Shown here in pieces: positions 33,682 to 41,076 of a stretch of 64,000 bases of DNA. This DNA is from Candidatus Chryseobacterium colombiense (GTDB taxonomy: Bacteria > Bacteroidota > Bacteroidia > Flavobacteriales > Weeksellaceae). The notes under the pieces were generated by a model, which had not been told where the DNA came from, made no database searches, and saw only the letters and a list, made by a program, of their open reading frames with translations. Within the stretch, counting starts at the first letter, position 1, and each line of letters opens with the position of its first letter. The translations under genes were made by a program, and so were the position numbers. The stretch is taken from contig CP119310.1 in NCBI GenBank assembly GCA_029203185.1, positions 124,001 through 188,000 of the forward strand, read 5' to 3'.

Positions 33682-34596
33682 TCAATTAAACAACCTCCTA
33701 AACTCTCCCGGAGACTGATTCGTTTTCTGTTTAAACAACTTACTAAAAGACTGGGGATGTTCAAATCCCAGTTCATAAGCAATCTCGCTTACAGAAAGAT
33801 GGGTTGTACTCAGACGTTCTTTTGCCGTGTCGATGATCTTATTTTGTATATGTTGTTGGGTATTTTGTTGGGTGTGAATTCGCAATAAACTTCCCAGATA
33901 ATTCGGTGAAATATTCATTTGTTCGGCAATGGCTTTTACAGAAGGAATGCCGTTTTCCATAAGATTTCCGTTTTCAAAATATTGGGAGAGAACTTCCTCA
34001 AACTTTTCCAGCAATTCATGACTGGATTTTTTCCGGGTAAAAAACTGACGCTCATAAAAACGTTCTGCATAGATCAGGAACAATTCAAGTTGGGCAACAA
34101 TAAGTTCCTGTGTGAATTTATCAATATTCGTCTGATATTCCTTTTCAATATTTTTAAACAGATCTACAATAATTTTCTCTTCCTTATCCGAAAGAAAAAG
34201 AGCTTCATTGATCTGATAACTGAAAAATTCGTAGGATTTGATCTTCTTTGCAAGAGAAGTTCCCCAAAGAAAATCGGGGTGAATCAACAGTAAATATCCA
34301 GTGGGTTCCACTTCTACACCGGGTTTCATTTCAAGGCTCAAAAACTGAAGCGGAGAAACAAAACATAAGACACCGGAATCAAAATCATATTCCTGCTGTC
34401 CGTAATTGAACTTAGCATTTACATTCCGTTTCAAGCCGATCGAATAAAAATTCTGTATCCATTTCAGTTCCGTATCATCCACAGGATAACGGACTTTGCT
34501 GTAATCTATTAAGCTGATCAACGGATGTTCAGGATTCGGAAGATTACAGAAACTATGAAAATCGGAAAGCGAATTAAAACGAAACGTGTTTTTCAT
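33682..34596 (-). CDS. AraC-family transcriptional regulator
   Basis: This 304-aa regulator has an N-terminal cupin-like sensing domain (about 1-180) and a C-terminal double helix-turn-helix. The first recognition region is SVKAIAEQMNISPNYLGSLL and the second SEIAYELGFEHPQSFSKLFK, with the closing NQSPGEFRR motif. Similar AraC proteins often control a neighbouring oxidoreductase. The SDR gene upstream at 34978 on the same strand, across a repeat-filled 381-bp gap, is the likely target. Confidence 0.92.
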   Translation of the reverse strand: MKNTFRFNSLSDFHSFCNLPNPEHPLISLIDYSKVRYPVDDTELKWIQNFYSIGLKRNVNAKFNYGQQEYDFDSGVLCFVSPLQFLSLEMKPGVEVEPTGYLLLIHPDFLWGTSLAKKIKSYEFFSYQINEALFLSDKEEKIIVDLFKNIEKEYQTNIDKFTQELIVAQLELFLIYAERFYERQFFTRKKSSHELLEKFEEVLSQYFENGNLMENGIPSVKAIAEQMNISPNYLGSLLRIHTQQNTQQHIQNKIIDTAKERLSTTHLSVSEIAYELGFEHPQSFSKLFKQKTNQSPGEFRRLFN

Positions 34597-34639
34597 AATG
34601 ACTAAGTTATTTAATTATTTCGGATCTAGGGTTTAATTT

Positions 34640-34760
34640 GAACCATTAAGATTATAAATAAGAAGTTAAGTTTAATTAAGAAAGATCAAATAAAATTGTC
34701 TCTACTTAAAGCGAAGCTCATCTTAATATTCTTGGCCACTTAAATAAACCTTAATGGTTT
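34640..34760. repeat. MITE-like element with AACCATTAAG ends
   Basis: The terminal inverted repeats AACCATTAAG (34641-34650) and CTTAATGGTT (34750-34759) bound about 100 bp of AT-rich, non-coding sequence. With the next repeat it fills the 34597-34977 gap, where no gene is visible. Confidence 0.55.
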
Positions 34761-34774
34761 AAAAATTATTATAA

Positions 34775-34905
34775 AATCCTTCGGCAAGCTCAGGATGACA
34801 CCGTGGAAAAAACGCTCCGTACTAATTATATTATAACAGTGAGTATTAGCGTCTGTCATCCTGAGCACAGATTGTAAATCTGCGAACGAAGTTCACGAAG
34901 GATCT
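34775..34905. repeat. Inside-out palindromic repeat, TGTCATCCTGA / GAAGGATCT version
   Basis: The left arm ATCCTTCGGCAAGCTCAGGATGACA and right arm TGTCATCCTGAGC...GAAGGATCT are inverted. The right arm carries an extra internal hairpin segment (CAGATTGTAAATCTG). The TGTCA ends face the centre, as in 6217-6320. Confidence 0.75.
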
Positions 34906-34977
34906 ATAACAATCTGAAAGCCGAAGTTTCCAAGTCTTGAATTTTTGCTTCTTTTGTTTCAAGACAAAAGAAAATAC

Positions 34978-35817
34978 TTAAATCACAGTAGAAAATGTCA
35001 GTTCACTCCATTTTTCAGCATCACCTGTAATCCATTGAATCTTATTATTCAGGTATTCATCTGTTCCACTTCCCAATAAGAAATGTACTGGCGGATTTTC
35101 CACTTCACTGATGGCAATGATCGCTTCTGCTCCTTTATCAGGATCATTCGGTTGATTTCCGTTGATTTCATCAAGGTGAGCCTGTTCAGAATTTCTCGCC
35201 GCTTCATACTCAGGAATTGAATTTTCAGGAATTCTTACCGATTCTTTCGACAGGAAATCCGTTCTGAAATATCCGGGATAAACCACAGTTGCTTTTACTC
35301 CAAAGTCTTTGATTTCCTCGGCCAAAGCTTCGGTTAAGCCAGCCACAGCAAATTTGGTAGAGCAGTAAATTCCCCAACCCGGAAAATTCCCTGAATATCC
35401 TCCGATCGAAGAAATGTTGAAAATATGTCCTGATCTTTGCAGACGAAGATGGGGCATTGCATTTCTGATCACGTTTAATGTTCCGAAAACATTGACATCA
35501 AAATTGGCTCTCGCTTCTTTGTCGGAAAGTTCTTCCAATGTACCTAGTTGTCCGTAACCTGCATTGTTCACGACAATATCTAATTGTCCGAAATGTTCAA
35601 TGGTTTTAGCAATAGCAGATTGTACATTTTCATTATCAGTTAAGCTTACTTCAAGCGGTAAAAATGTTTCCGAAGTTGTCCCGATTTCAGAAATAAGAGA
35701 CTGTACATTTCTTGTTGTAGCGGCTACACGATAATTCTGTTGTAATAATTTTTTGATTAAAGCTAATCCAAGTCCTTTTGAAGCTCCTGTCACGAACCAT
35801 ACTTTTTTTGTTTCCAT
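34978..35817 (-). CDS. SDR-family oxidoreductase
   Basis: This 279-aa classical short-chain dehydrogenase has the NAD(P) motif TGASKGLGLAL (about residues 10-20), NNAGYGQLG and the catalytic YxxxK in YCSTKFAVAG with an upstream Ser in NISSIGG. The start METKKVWFVTGASKG at 35817 is preferred over an upstream extension lacking family similarity. The substrate is unknown. The AraC regulator gene lies downstream on the same strand. Confidence 0.92.
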   Translation of the reverse strand: METKKVWFVTGASKGLGLALIKKLLQQNYRVAATTRNVQSLISEIGTTSETFLPLEVSLTDNENVQSAIAKTIEHFGQLDIVVNNAGYGQLGTLEELSDKEARANFDVNVFGTLNVIRNAMPHLRLQRSGHIFNISSIGGYSGNFPGWGIYCSTKFAVAGLTEALAEEIKDFGVKATVVYPGYFRTDFLSKESVRIPENSIPEYEAARNSEQAHLDEINGNQPNDPDKGAEAIIAISEVENPPVHFLLGSGTDEYLNNKIQWITGDAEKWSELTFSTVI

Positions 35818-35925
35818 TTTTAAAATATTTATTGGTTTTAATTGATGGTACAAAGGTGGGAAGATGACAGATGAGAAAAGTAGCTCAATCAACGAATGAT
35901 GTAATCGAATCGTGAATGTTGTTGA

Positions 35926-35955
35926 ATAAAAAAAGAGAAACCCGAAAGCTTCTCT
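35926..35955 (-). terminator. Terminator of the 35977 SDR gene
   Basis: On the minus strand AGAGAAGC and GTTTCTCT pair around TTTCGG and are followed by seven T. Confidence 0.75.
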
Positions 35956-35976
35956 TCACACTGTTATTTTAAAAAA

Positions 35977-36714
35977 TTACCAAGGACTGATTCCTGTTTC
36001 ATCCTCAATATCGTTGCTGTAATATTGTCCGGTTGGAGCATGTTCATCCGTCAAAGTATGCTTAATAATGAAGTTTGCTGCACTTTCTACGGAACCTGGC
36101 CCGCTGTGCGCATTGAAATCTGTTGCTGTATAACCGGGATCTATTACGTTGACTTTAAAAGGTAAATCTTTCAGTTCGTAAGCCAAAACAATGGTATACG
36201 CATTCAAAGCTGCTTTTGAAGTTCCGTAACCGGCTGTTTTGACATTGTAATATTTCCAGGACGGATCACTGTGTAATGTTAATGAACCTAATCCTGAAGT
36301 AATATTGCTGATTCTGGGGCTGTCCGATTTTTTAAGCAAATCAAGAAAAGCCTGTGTTACACTGATGACCCCAAAGAAGTTGGTATCAAAAATGGTTTGA
36401 ATCTCCTGAATGGAAAAATCTGAAGCCTGTTGAGGTGTATTTCCTAAAATCCCTGCATTATTGATCAGAATATCCAGCTTTCCGTGCTCATTTTCTATAA
36501 TATTTTTTGCTTTTGAAATCGATTCTGGATTGGTAACTTCAATTTCAATGGCTTTGATATTTTCAAATCCCTGTTCATTCAATATTTTTACTGCTTTTTC
36601 ACCGTTTTCAAGATTTCGGCTGCCTAAATAAACGAATAATCCTTTTGCTGAAAGTTGTTTTGCTGTTTCTAGACCAATGCTTCTGTTGGCTCCTGTAATT
36701 AATACTGTTTTCAT
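35977..36714 (-). CDS. SDR-family NAD(P)-dependent oxidoreductase
   Basis: This 245-aa short-chain dehydrogenase has TGANRSIGLETAKQL (about 7-21), NNAGILGNTPQQ, a Ser in SNITSGLGS and YGTSKAALNAY, giving a full Ser-Tyr-Lys site. It is encoded just downstream of a Crp/Fnr regulator on the same strand. A motif (GCCATTTGAC, 36769-36778) upstream of this gene recurs upstream of that regulator, so the two are probably co-regulated. Confidence 0.92.
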   Translation of the reverse strand: MKTVLITGANRSIGLETAKQLSAKGLFVYLGSRNLENGEKAVKILNEQGFENIKAIEIEVTNPESISKAKNIIENEHGKLDILINNAGILGNTPQQASDFSIQEIQTIFDTNFFGVISVTQAFLDLLKKSDSPRISNITSGLGSLTLHSDPSWKYYNVKTAGYGTSKAALNAYTIVLAYELKDLPFKVNVIDPGYTATDFNAHSGPGSVESAANFIIKHTLTDEHAPTGQYYSNDIEDETGISPW

Positions 36715-36762
36715 TTTTTTATTTTAATTGATGATGTAAAATTCCGTCAATTAAATAAGGTG

Positions 36763-36778
36763 GCATTTGCCATTTGAC
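36763..36778 (-). promoter_or_regulatory. Putative Crp/Fnr site upstream of the SDR gene
   Basis: GCATTTGCCATTTG (36763-36776) is identical to 37404-37417 upstream of the crp gene. Read on the minus strand, the core GTCAAATGGC resembles the palindrome GTCA-AA-TGAC found at 62130-62139 near the third Crp/Fnr gene. Confidence 0.55.
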
Positions 36779-36803
36779 AAAAAAGGAAATTTTGTATTAA
36801 AAA

Positions 36804-37373
36804 CTATCTTATATTTTTCCTGATTCTGCTTAAAGAAGACTGGGTAACTCCCAAATACGAAGCCACATAAGAAAGTGGAATTCTGTTGACAGCAGTAGGA
36901 TAGATTTCCAGAAATTTCAGATAACGGGTGGTTGCATCTTCTGAAACAAGCGGGCTTCTTCTTTCTACTTTTTGAATCAGTGCTCTTGAAATAATCTTAT
37001 GGACAATTGCATCAAAACTGACAATTGTTTGTAAAAGTTCTAGCCAGTCTTTTCTTTGAAATACAATCATTTTACAGTCCGTCACTGCCTGAACATAGGC
37101 GCTTGAGCAAATCTGATTGTCAAAACTTTCAAGATCTACGACGAGATTGTTTTCTTCAATAAAATATTTTGTTATTTCTTCACTTTTATTATTGTAGTAG
37201 CACACACGAAGGATCCCGTCAATAACGAATCCGACCTGTTTTGCAACTTTTCCGGCTTCAGAAAAGTATTCTTCTTTAGGAATATCAACTTCTATAGCTT
37301 TGCTTGCAATGAAATCCATTTGCTGCTGATTCAGGTTTCCAAATCTTAAGATAAAATCAAATAATTCTTTCAT
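36804..37373 (-). CDS. Crp/Fnr-family regulator (second)
   Basis: This 189-aa protein has an N-terminal cyclic-nucleotide-binding fold (about 20-120) and a short C-terminal winged helix ending in SYVASYLGVTQSSLSRIRK. It is a paralogue of the regulator at 61486, whose recognition helix ASYLGMSRETLSRVRR is very similar. Proteins of this type sit beside oxidoreductase genes in many flavobacteria. Identical 14-bp motifs before its own gene and before the next SDR gene suggest autoregulation. Confidence 0.9.
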   Translation of the reverse strand: MKELFDFILRFGNLNQQQMDFIASKAIEVDIPKEEYFSEAGKVAKQVGFVIDGILRVCYYNNKSEEITKYFIEENNLVVDLESFDNQICSSAYVQAVTDCKMIVFQRKDWLELLQTIVSFDAIVHKIISRALIQKVERRSPLVSEDATTRYLKFLEIYPTAVNRIPLSYVASYLGVTQSSLSRIRKNIR

Positions 37374-37403
37374 AAATGCAATTTAAGTAAAGAAAATTGT
37401 ACT

Positions 37404-37419
37404 GCATTTGCCATTTGGT
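37404..37419 (-). promoter_or_regulatory. Putative autoregulatory site of the second Crp/Fnr gene
   Basis: GCATTTGCCATTTG (37404-37417) is an exact 14-bp copy of the sequence upstream of the SDR gene at 36714. The minus-strand core is ACCAAATGGC. Confidence 0.5.
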
Positions 37420-37423
37420 AAAA

Positions 37424-37459
37424 AATAAAAAAGAGAAGTTTAAACTTCTCTTTTTTATT
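37424..37459. terminator. Terminator of the 37495 gene
   Basis: A perfect 36-bp palindrome centres on AAGTTTAAACTT with A and T runs at its ends. It lies just after the stop codon of the minus-strand TPR-like gene. Confidence 0.8.
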
Positions 37460-37494
37460 ATTATGCAATTATTGATCTGGATTGCATAGCAAAT

Positions 37495-38283
37495 TTAGGA
37501 TTCCTTAAATACTTCTTTTGCTTTTTCAGTTAATCCTTCTTTGTTTTTTACTTTATTATAATACTTTTTTGAGCGTTTGATCATCTTTTCATCATTAGTT
37601 TTTCTTCCTACTACATTTAAACTTAAAGCATATGCACCATTAAATGCATCATCTTTTGAGAATTTGGTTTCTACTTTTTCAAAGTATGGAATAGCCTCTT
37701 CATATTTTTCATTAAACGATAGTAAAATAGCTTTTAAAGATTGACAATCTTTATTTTCTTCTTTATATTTCTCTTCAGCAATATTAATATTCTTCAATCC
37801 GTAATCAACATCTCCCATAAGTGTTGAGGTAAGAGCTATACCAAAATAACCTTCTGGACTTTCAGGAAAATATGTTGTCATTTCTTCATATTTTTTTCGA
37901 GATAGTTTAAAATGTCCGACTAGCATACTGACCGTTGCCAGATTTTGCTTGAACTCAATTGATCTATTTTGCGCTAAACTATCCGCCATGTAATACATTA
38001 CTACTGCTTCTTTATTCATATTACTTAGCCGGAGAGTGTATCCCGCAAGAAAATAAGCATCACAAAAAGTACTGTCTTTTTTTATTAATTCATTGAATAT
38101 TTGATTGGCAGCACCTGTATACAAGTTTTCTCGGATACATTTTAATCCCAAATCATAAATTTTTACAGATCTTCCATCTGTAGGTTTTTTACAATATGTT
38201 CTAGTACCTAAAAAATAATCGGTTTGAGAAAATACAATTGAAAATGTAAATAGAAGAAAAATGATACTAAAAATTTTTTTCAT
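37495..38283 (-). CDS. Exported TPR-like protein of unknown function
   Basis: This 262-aa protein has a signal peptide ending near FSIVFSQ and is otherwise helical. Repeating pairs of helices (for example NQIFNELIKKDSTFCDAYFL and FPESPEGYFGIALTSTLMG) fit tetratricopeptide repeats, which bind other proteins. No enzyme domain is seen. It may be a periplasmic scaffold. It is rich in AT and Lys, and its only neighbour on the strand is the DUF4268 gene 58 bp upstream. Confidence 0.7.
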   Translation of the reverse strand: MKKIFSIIFLLFTFSIVFSQTDYFLGTRTYCKKPTDGRSVKIYDLGLKCIRENLYTGAANQIFNELIKKDSTFCDAYFLAGYTLRLSNMNKEAVVMYYMADSLAQNRSIEFKQNLATVSMLVGHFKLSRKKYEEMTTYFPESPEGYFGIALTSTLMGDVDYGLKNINIAEEKYKEENKDCQSLKAILLSFNEKYEEAIPYFEKVETKFSKDDAFNGAYALSLNVVGRKTNDEKMIKRSKKYYNKVKNKEGLTEKAKEVFKES

Positions 38284-38341
38284 AGTATTGGTTTATAGTT
38301 TTAAGAGATTTTTTAAAATTAATCAATAGAGACAAATAAGA

Positions 38342-38770
38342 TTAAACATCCTTTATAAAATCCTCATATTCATAATAAAACCTTTCGAAACCATCCATTT
38401 TCTCAACAAAAAATTCAAAAATCTCCTGCCATGTATTTTTATTGAAAATAGAAACTCCATGCTTTTCTACCCAAATTCTGCTGATGACTTTCCCGCTTTC
38501 CAGGGTATACAATTCTTCCTTATGGAAATCTCCGATAAAATCTTTCAGAATATCCTCCAATGACCATATTTTATTATAATAGGCATCTCTGAAAACTTCG
38601 TCTTTCATTTCGATATCTAAAGAAACTTCTGCTTTTTTATTATCTGCATAAAATTTGAACGACATATCCTTTATTTTGGTGTCATACAAAATCCATTTTC
38701 TTGGGAATGACTTTCCGAAAGCCGTCCAAAACTCTTTTTTTAACTGCTGTGCTTCTTGTTTACTGAACAT
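38342..38770 (-). CDS. DUF4268 domain protein
   Basis: This 142-aa cytoplasmic protein begins with KQEAQQLKKEFWTAFGKSF and contains KWILYDTKIKDMSFKFYAD, characteristic of DUF4268. The domain is also found fused to restriction-related nucleases, but here it stands alone and its function is unknown. Confidence 0.8.
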   Translation of the reverse strand: MFSKQEAQQLKKEFWTAFGKSFPRKWILYDTKIKDMSFKFYADNKKAEVSLDIEMKDEVFRDAYYNKIWSLEDILKDFIGDFHKEELYTLESGKVISRIWVEKHGVSIFNKNTWQEIFEFFVEKMDGFERFYYEYEDFIKDV

Positions 38771-38858
38771 AAAGCAAACTTAATGATTAATAGGTAAAAT
38801 CGCAAAAATGCTGACTATTAAACCTGTTTAACGGTTTTACAATTCATGATATAAGGGC

Positions 38859-38890
38859 TTTGCAAAAATTAAACAATTTTCGTATTTTTG
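38859..38890 (+). promoter_or_regulatory. Promoter of the rrf2 gene
   Basis: TTTG (38859-38862), a 20-nt spacer and TATTTTTG (38883-38890) give a complete Bacteroidota promoter. The predicted start of transcription, about 38894, is only two bases before the ATG, so the mRNA would be almost leaderless. Confidence 0.7.
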
Positions 38891-38895
38891 CTATA

Positions 38896-39303
38896 ATGTT
38901 GTCAAAAAAATCTCAATATGCTTTTAAAGCGCTTTCATACCTTGTAGAAAAGAGGAATGATGGCCCTGTACTTATTTCTGAAATTGCGGAACATAAGAAA
39001 ATTCCCCTGAAGTTTTTAGAAAATATTCTGTTAGAATTGAAAAAAGCGGATATCCTTGACAGTAAAAAAGGAAAAGGAGGTGGGTATTTTTTCAAAGAAA
39101 ATCCTGAAAACGTAAAATTGGCAAAAATTATTCGTCTTGTAAACGGTCCCATTGCCATGCTTCCTTGTGTAAGCCTTAATTTTTATGAAAAATGTGAAGA
39201 CTGTAATGAAGATCACTGCGGTCTGCACGATGTTTTGATAGAAGTTCGGGATGCTTCTTTACGTATTCTGGAAAGTAAAACACTGATGGATTTGATCGAC
39301 TGA
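38896..39303 (+). CDS. Rrf2-family transcriptional regulator of sulfur assimilation
   Basis: This 135-aa winged-helix regulator begins MLSKKSQYAFKALSYL, the usual Rrf2 N-terminus. The upstream in-frame codon at 38860 is rejected because it lies in the promoter. Four cysteines (91, 100, 103, 108) in LPCVSLNFYEKCEDCNEDHC are IscR-like, so it may bind an iron-sulfur cluster. It precedes cysH, cysD and cysN, and a palindrome overlapping the cysH -33 box (39322-39356) is the likely operator. The role resembles CymR, another Rrf2 regulator of sulfur metabolism. Confidence 0.9.
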   Translation: MLSKKSQYAFKALSYLVEKRNDGPVLISEIAEHKKIPLKFLENILLELKKADILDSKKGKGGGYFFKENPENVKLAKIIRLVNGPIAMLPCVSLNFYEKCEDCNEDHCGLHDVLIEVRDASLRILESKTLMDLID

Positions 39304-39321
39304 TCTAAATCCTTTTTTTTG

Positions 39322-39370
39322 AATAATTAGTCTACTTGTTTGGTAGGGTAATTATTTTATCTGATATTTG
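39322..39370 (+). promoter_or_regulatory. cysH promoter with palindromic operator
   Basis: TTTG (39339-39342), 20 nt, then GATATTTG (39363-39370) form a promoter with one mismatch in the -7 box. The arms AATAATTAGTCTAC (39322-39335) and GTAGGGTAATTATT (39343-39356) form a 14-bp inverted repeat with two mismatches, centred on the -33 element. Binding there would block RNA polymerase. Confidence 0.65.
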
Positions 39371-39392
39371 CATGACTTCAAATCAACAAAAT

Positions 39393-40085
39393 ATGATTTC
39401 AAAAGAAGATGCAGATACTCTGAAACAGCTTTCAGCAGAAGAGGGATTGAAATTTATCTCAACAAAATTCTCAGAAGGAATTGTTTTCTCCACTTCACTT
39501 GGTCAGGAAGATCAGGTGATTACTGATATCATTTTTAAAAATCAATTACCGATCAGGGTTTTCACGCTGGATACGGGCAGGCTTTTCTATGAGCATTACG
39601 AATTACTGTCACAGAACAATTCAAGATATAAAACAAAAACGGAAGTTTATTCCCCGGAAAGCTCTGATGTTGAGAAATATGTGAATGAAAAAGGGGTGAA
39701 TGCTTTTTATCATTCTATCGAAAACAGGAAAGAATGTTGTTTTATCAGAAAAGTAAAACCTTTGAACCGTGCATTGGAAAATGCAACAGTCTGGATTACG
39801 GGATTACGTTCAGAACAATCGGAAAACCGTGAACATATGCCGATCATTGAATGGGACGATGAAAGAAAATTATACAAATACAATCCTTTGATCCACTGGG
39901 ATTATCAGGAAGTTCTCGATTATCTGGAGAAAAATAAAGTGCAGGAACTGTCTTTGCATAAAAAAGGGTTCATCAGTGTGGGGTGTCAACCTTGTACAAG
40001 AGCTATTGAACCGGGAGAAAATCCTCGTGCCGGCCGTTGGTGGTGGGAAAATTCTCATAAAGAGTGCGGTCTGCATACCCATTAA
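39393..40085 (+). CDS. cysH: Adenylylsulfate (APS) reductase
   Basis: This 230-aa thioredoxin-dependent reductase makes sulfite from activated sulfate. The paired cysteines ECCFIRKVKPLNRAL and GCQPCTR would hold the [4Fe-4S] cluster of APS-specific enzymes. The catalytic Cys is in KECGLH at the end. TFSTSLG-like FSTSLGQEDQ is the PP-loop. A start at 39393 is used because the promoter places the transcript start near 39374; an ATG at 39372 is the alternative. Using APS directly fits the lack of an APS kinase (cysC) next to it. Confidence 0.92.
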   Translation: MISKEDADTLKQLSAEEGLKFISTKFSEGIVFSTSLGQEDQVITDIIFKNQLPIRVFTLDTGRLFYEHYELLSQNNSRYKTKTEVYSPESSDVEKYVNEKGVNAFYHSIENRKECCFIRKVKPLNRALENATVWITGLRSEQSENREHMPIIEWDDERKLYKYNPLIHWDYQEVLDYLEKNKVQELSLHKKGFISVGCQPCTRAIEPGENPRAGRWWWENSHKECGLHTH

Positions 40086-40105
40086 TTCAAAATTTAAAAG
40101 TAAAC

Positions 40106-41014
40106 ATGAGTACATATGCATTAGATTATCTGGAGCAGCTGGAAGCTGAGAGTATTTATATTATGAGAGAAGTAGCGGCACAGTTTGAAAAACCTGCTTT
40201 ACTTTTCAGTGGAGGAAAAGACTCCATTACATTGGTTCATTTGGCGAGAAAAGCTTTTGCACCAATGAAAATTCCGTTTCTGTTGGTACATATCGATACT
40301 GGACATAATTTTCCGGAAGCCCTTCAATTCAGAGATTATCTGGCAGAAAATATTGGGGCTGAACTTATCGTAAGAAAGGTTGAAGATACCATTAAAGCTA
40401 AAAAACTAACTGAACCTAAAGGAAAATTTGCTTCCAGGAACTGGCTGCAAACCCATACTTTATTAGATACCATTGAAGAGCTCCAGTTTGATGCATGTAT
40501 TGGCGGAGCAAGAAGGGATGAAGAGAAAGCCAGAGCTAAAGAACGTTTTTTCTCGGTTCGCGATGAATTCGGACAATGGGATCCAAAGTTACAGCGTCCG
40601 GAATTGTGGAATATTTACAACGGAAGAATCAATAAAGGAGAAAATGTAAGGGTTTTTCCGATCTCAAACTGGACAGAGCTTGATGTATGGAATTATATCA
40701 GAAAAGAAAATATTCAGCTTCCTTCTATTTATTTTGCCCATGACAGGGAAGTCATTGAATATGAAGGTCAGTTAATCGCAGCTTCGGATTTTATTCAGAT
40801 TGACGAAAATGATGAGGTGATCACTAAAAAAGTACGTTATAGAACCGTGGGAGATATGACCTGTACTGCAGCGGTTGAAAGTGATGCTGAAACTTTAGAT
40901 AGTGTGATTAATGAAATTATTGCCTCTAAAATTTCCGAACGTGGTGAGACCAGAATTGATGATAAAGTGACGGAAGCAGCCATGGAAGACAGAAAAAAAG
41001 GAGGATATTTTTAA
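40106..41014 (+). CDS. cysD: Sulfate adenylyltransferase subunit 2
   Basis: This 302-aa catalytic subunit of ATP sulfurylase, of the PP-loop ATPase fold, has LLFSGGKDSITLVHLARKAF (about residues 27-46) and CIGGARRDEEKARAKERFFS. The start MSTYALDYLEQLEAES at 40106 matches the family; the longer frame overlaps cysH and is rejected. It works with the CysN GTPase encoded 62 bp downstream. Confidence 0.95.
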   Translation: MSTYALDYLEQLEAESIYIMREVAAQFEKPALLFSGGKDSITLVHLARKAFAPMKIPFLLVHIDTGHNFPEALQFRDYLAENIGAELIVRKVEDTIKAKKLTEPKGKFASRNWLQTHTLLDTIEELQFDACIGGARRDEEKARAKERFFSVRDEFGQWDPKLQRPELWNIYNGRINKGENVRVFPISNWTELDVWNYIRKENIQLPSIYFAHDREVIEYEGQLIAASDFIQIDENDEVITKKVRYRTVGDMTCTAAVESDAETLDSVINEIIASKISERGETRIDDKVTEAAMEDRKKGGYF

Positions 41015-41020
41015 TATAAA

Positions 41021-41064
41021 TGATGATCAGTAATTGATCAACGATCAGTCATCAGTGATCATGA
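41021..41064. repeat. GATCA-rich spacer between cysD and cysN
   Basis: GATCA-like pentamers recur several times (TGATGATCAG, TTGATCAACGATCAG, CAGTGATCATG), giving nested short palindromes. It could form a small hairpin between the two cistrons. No known function. Confidence 0.4.
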
Positions 41065-41076
41065 ATAACTAAACTT

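Noticed and set aside
38860..38895. Upstream start for the Rrf2 regulator
   Set aside because: It lies between the -33 and -7 boxes of the promoter, and the family N-terminus starts at 38896.
39336..39392. Longer start for cysH
   Set aside because: It falls inside the operator and promoter; only the ATG at 39372 remains a weak alternative.
41021..41064. GATCA-rich spacer as a regulatory riboswitch
   Set aside because: It is too short and simple; no riboswitch core is recognisable.
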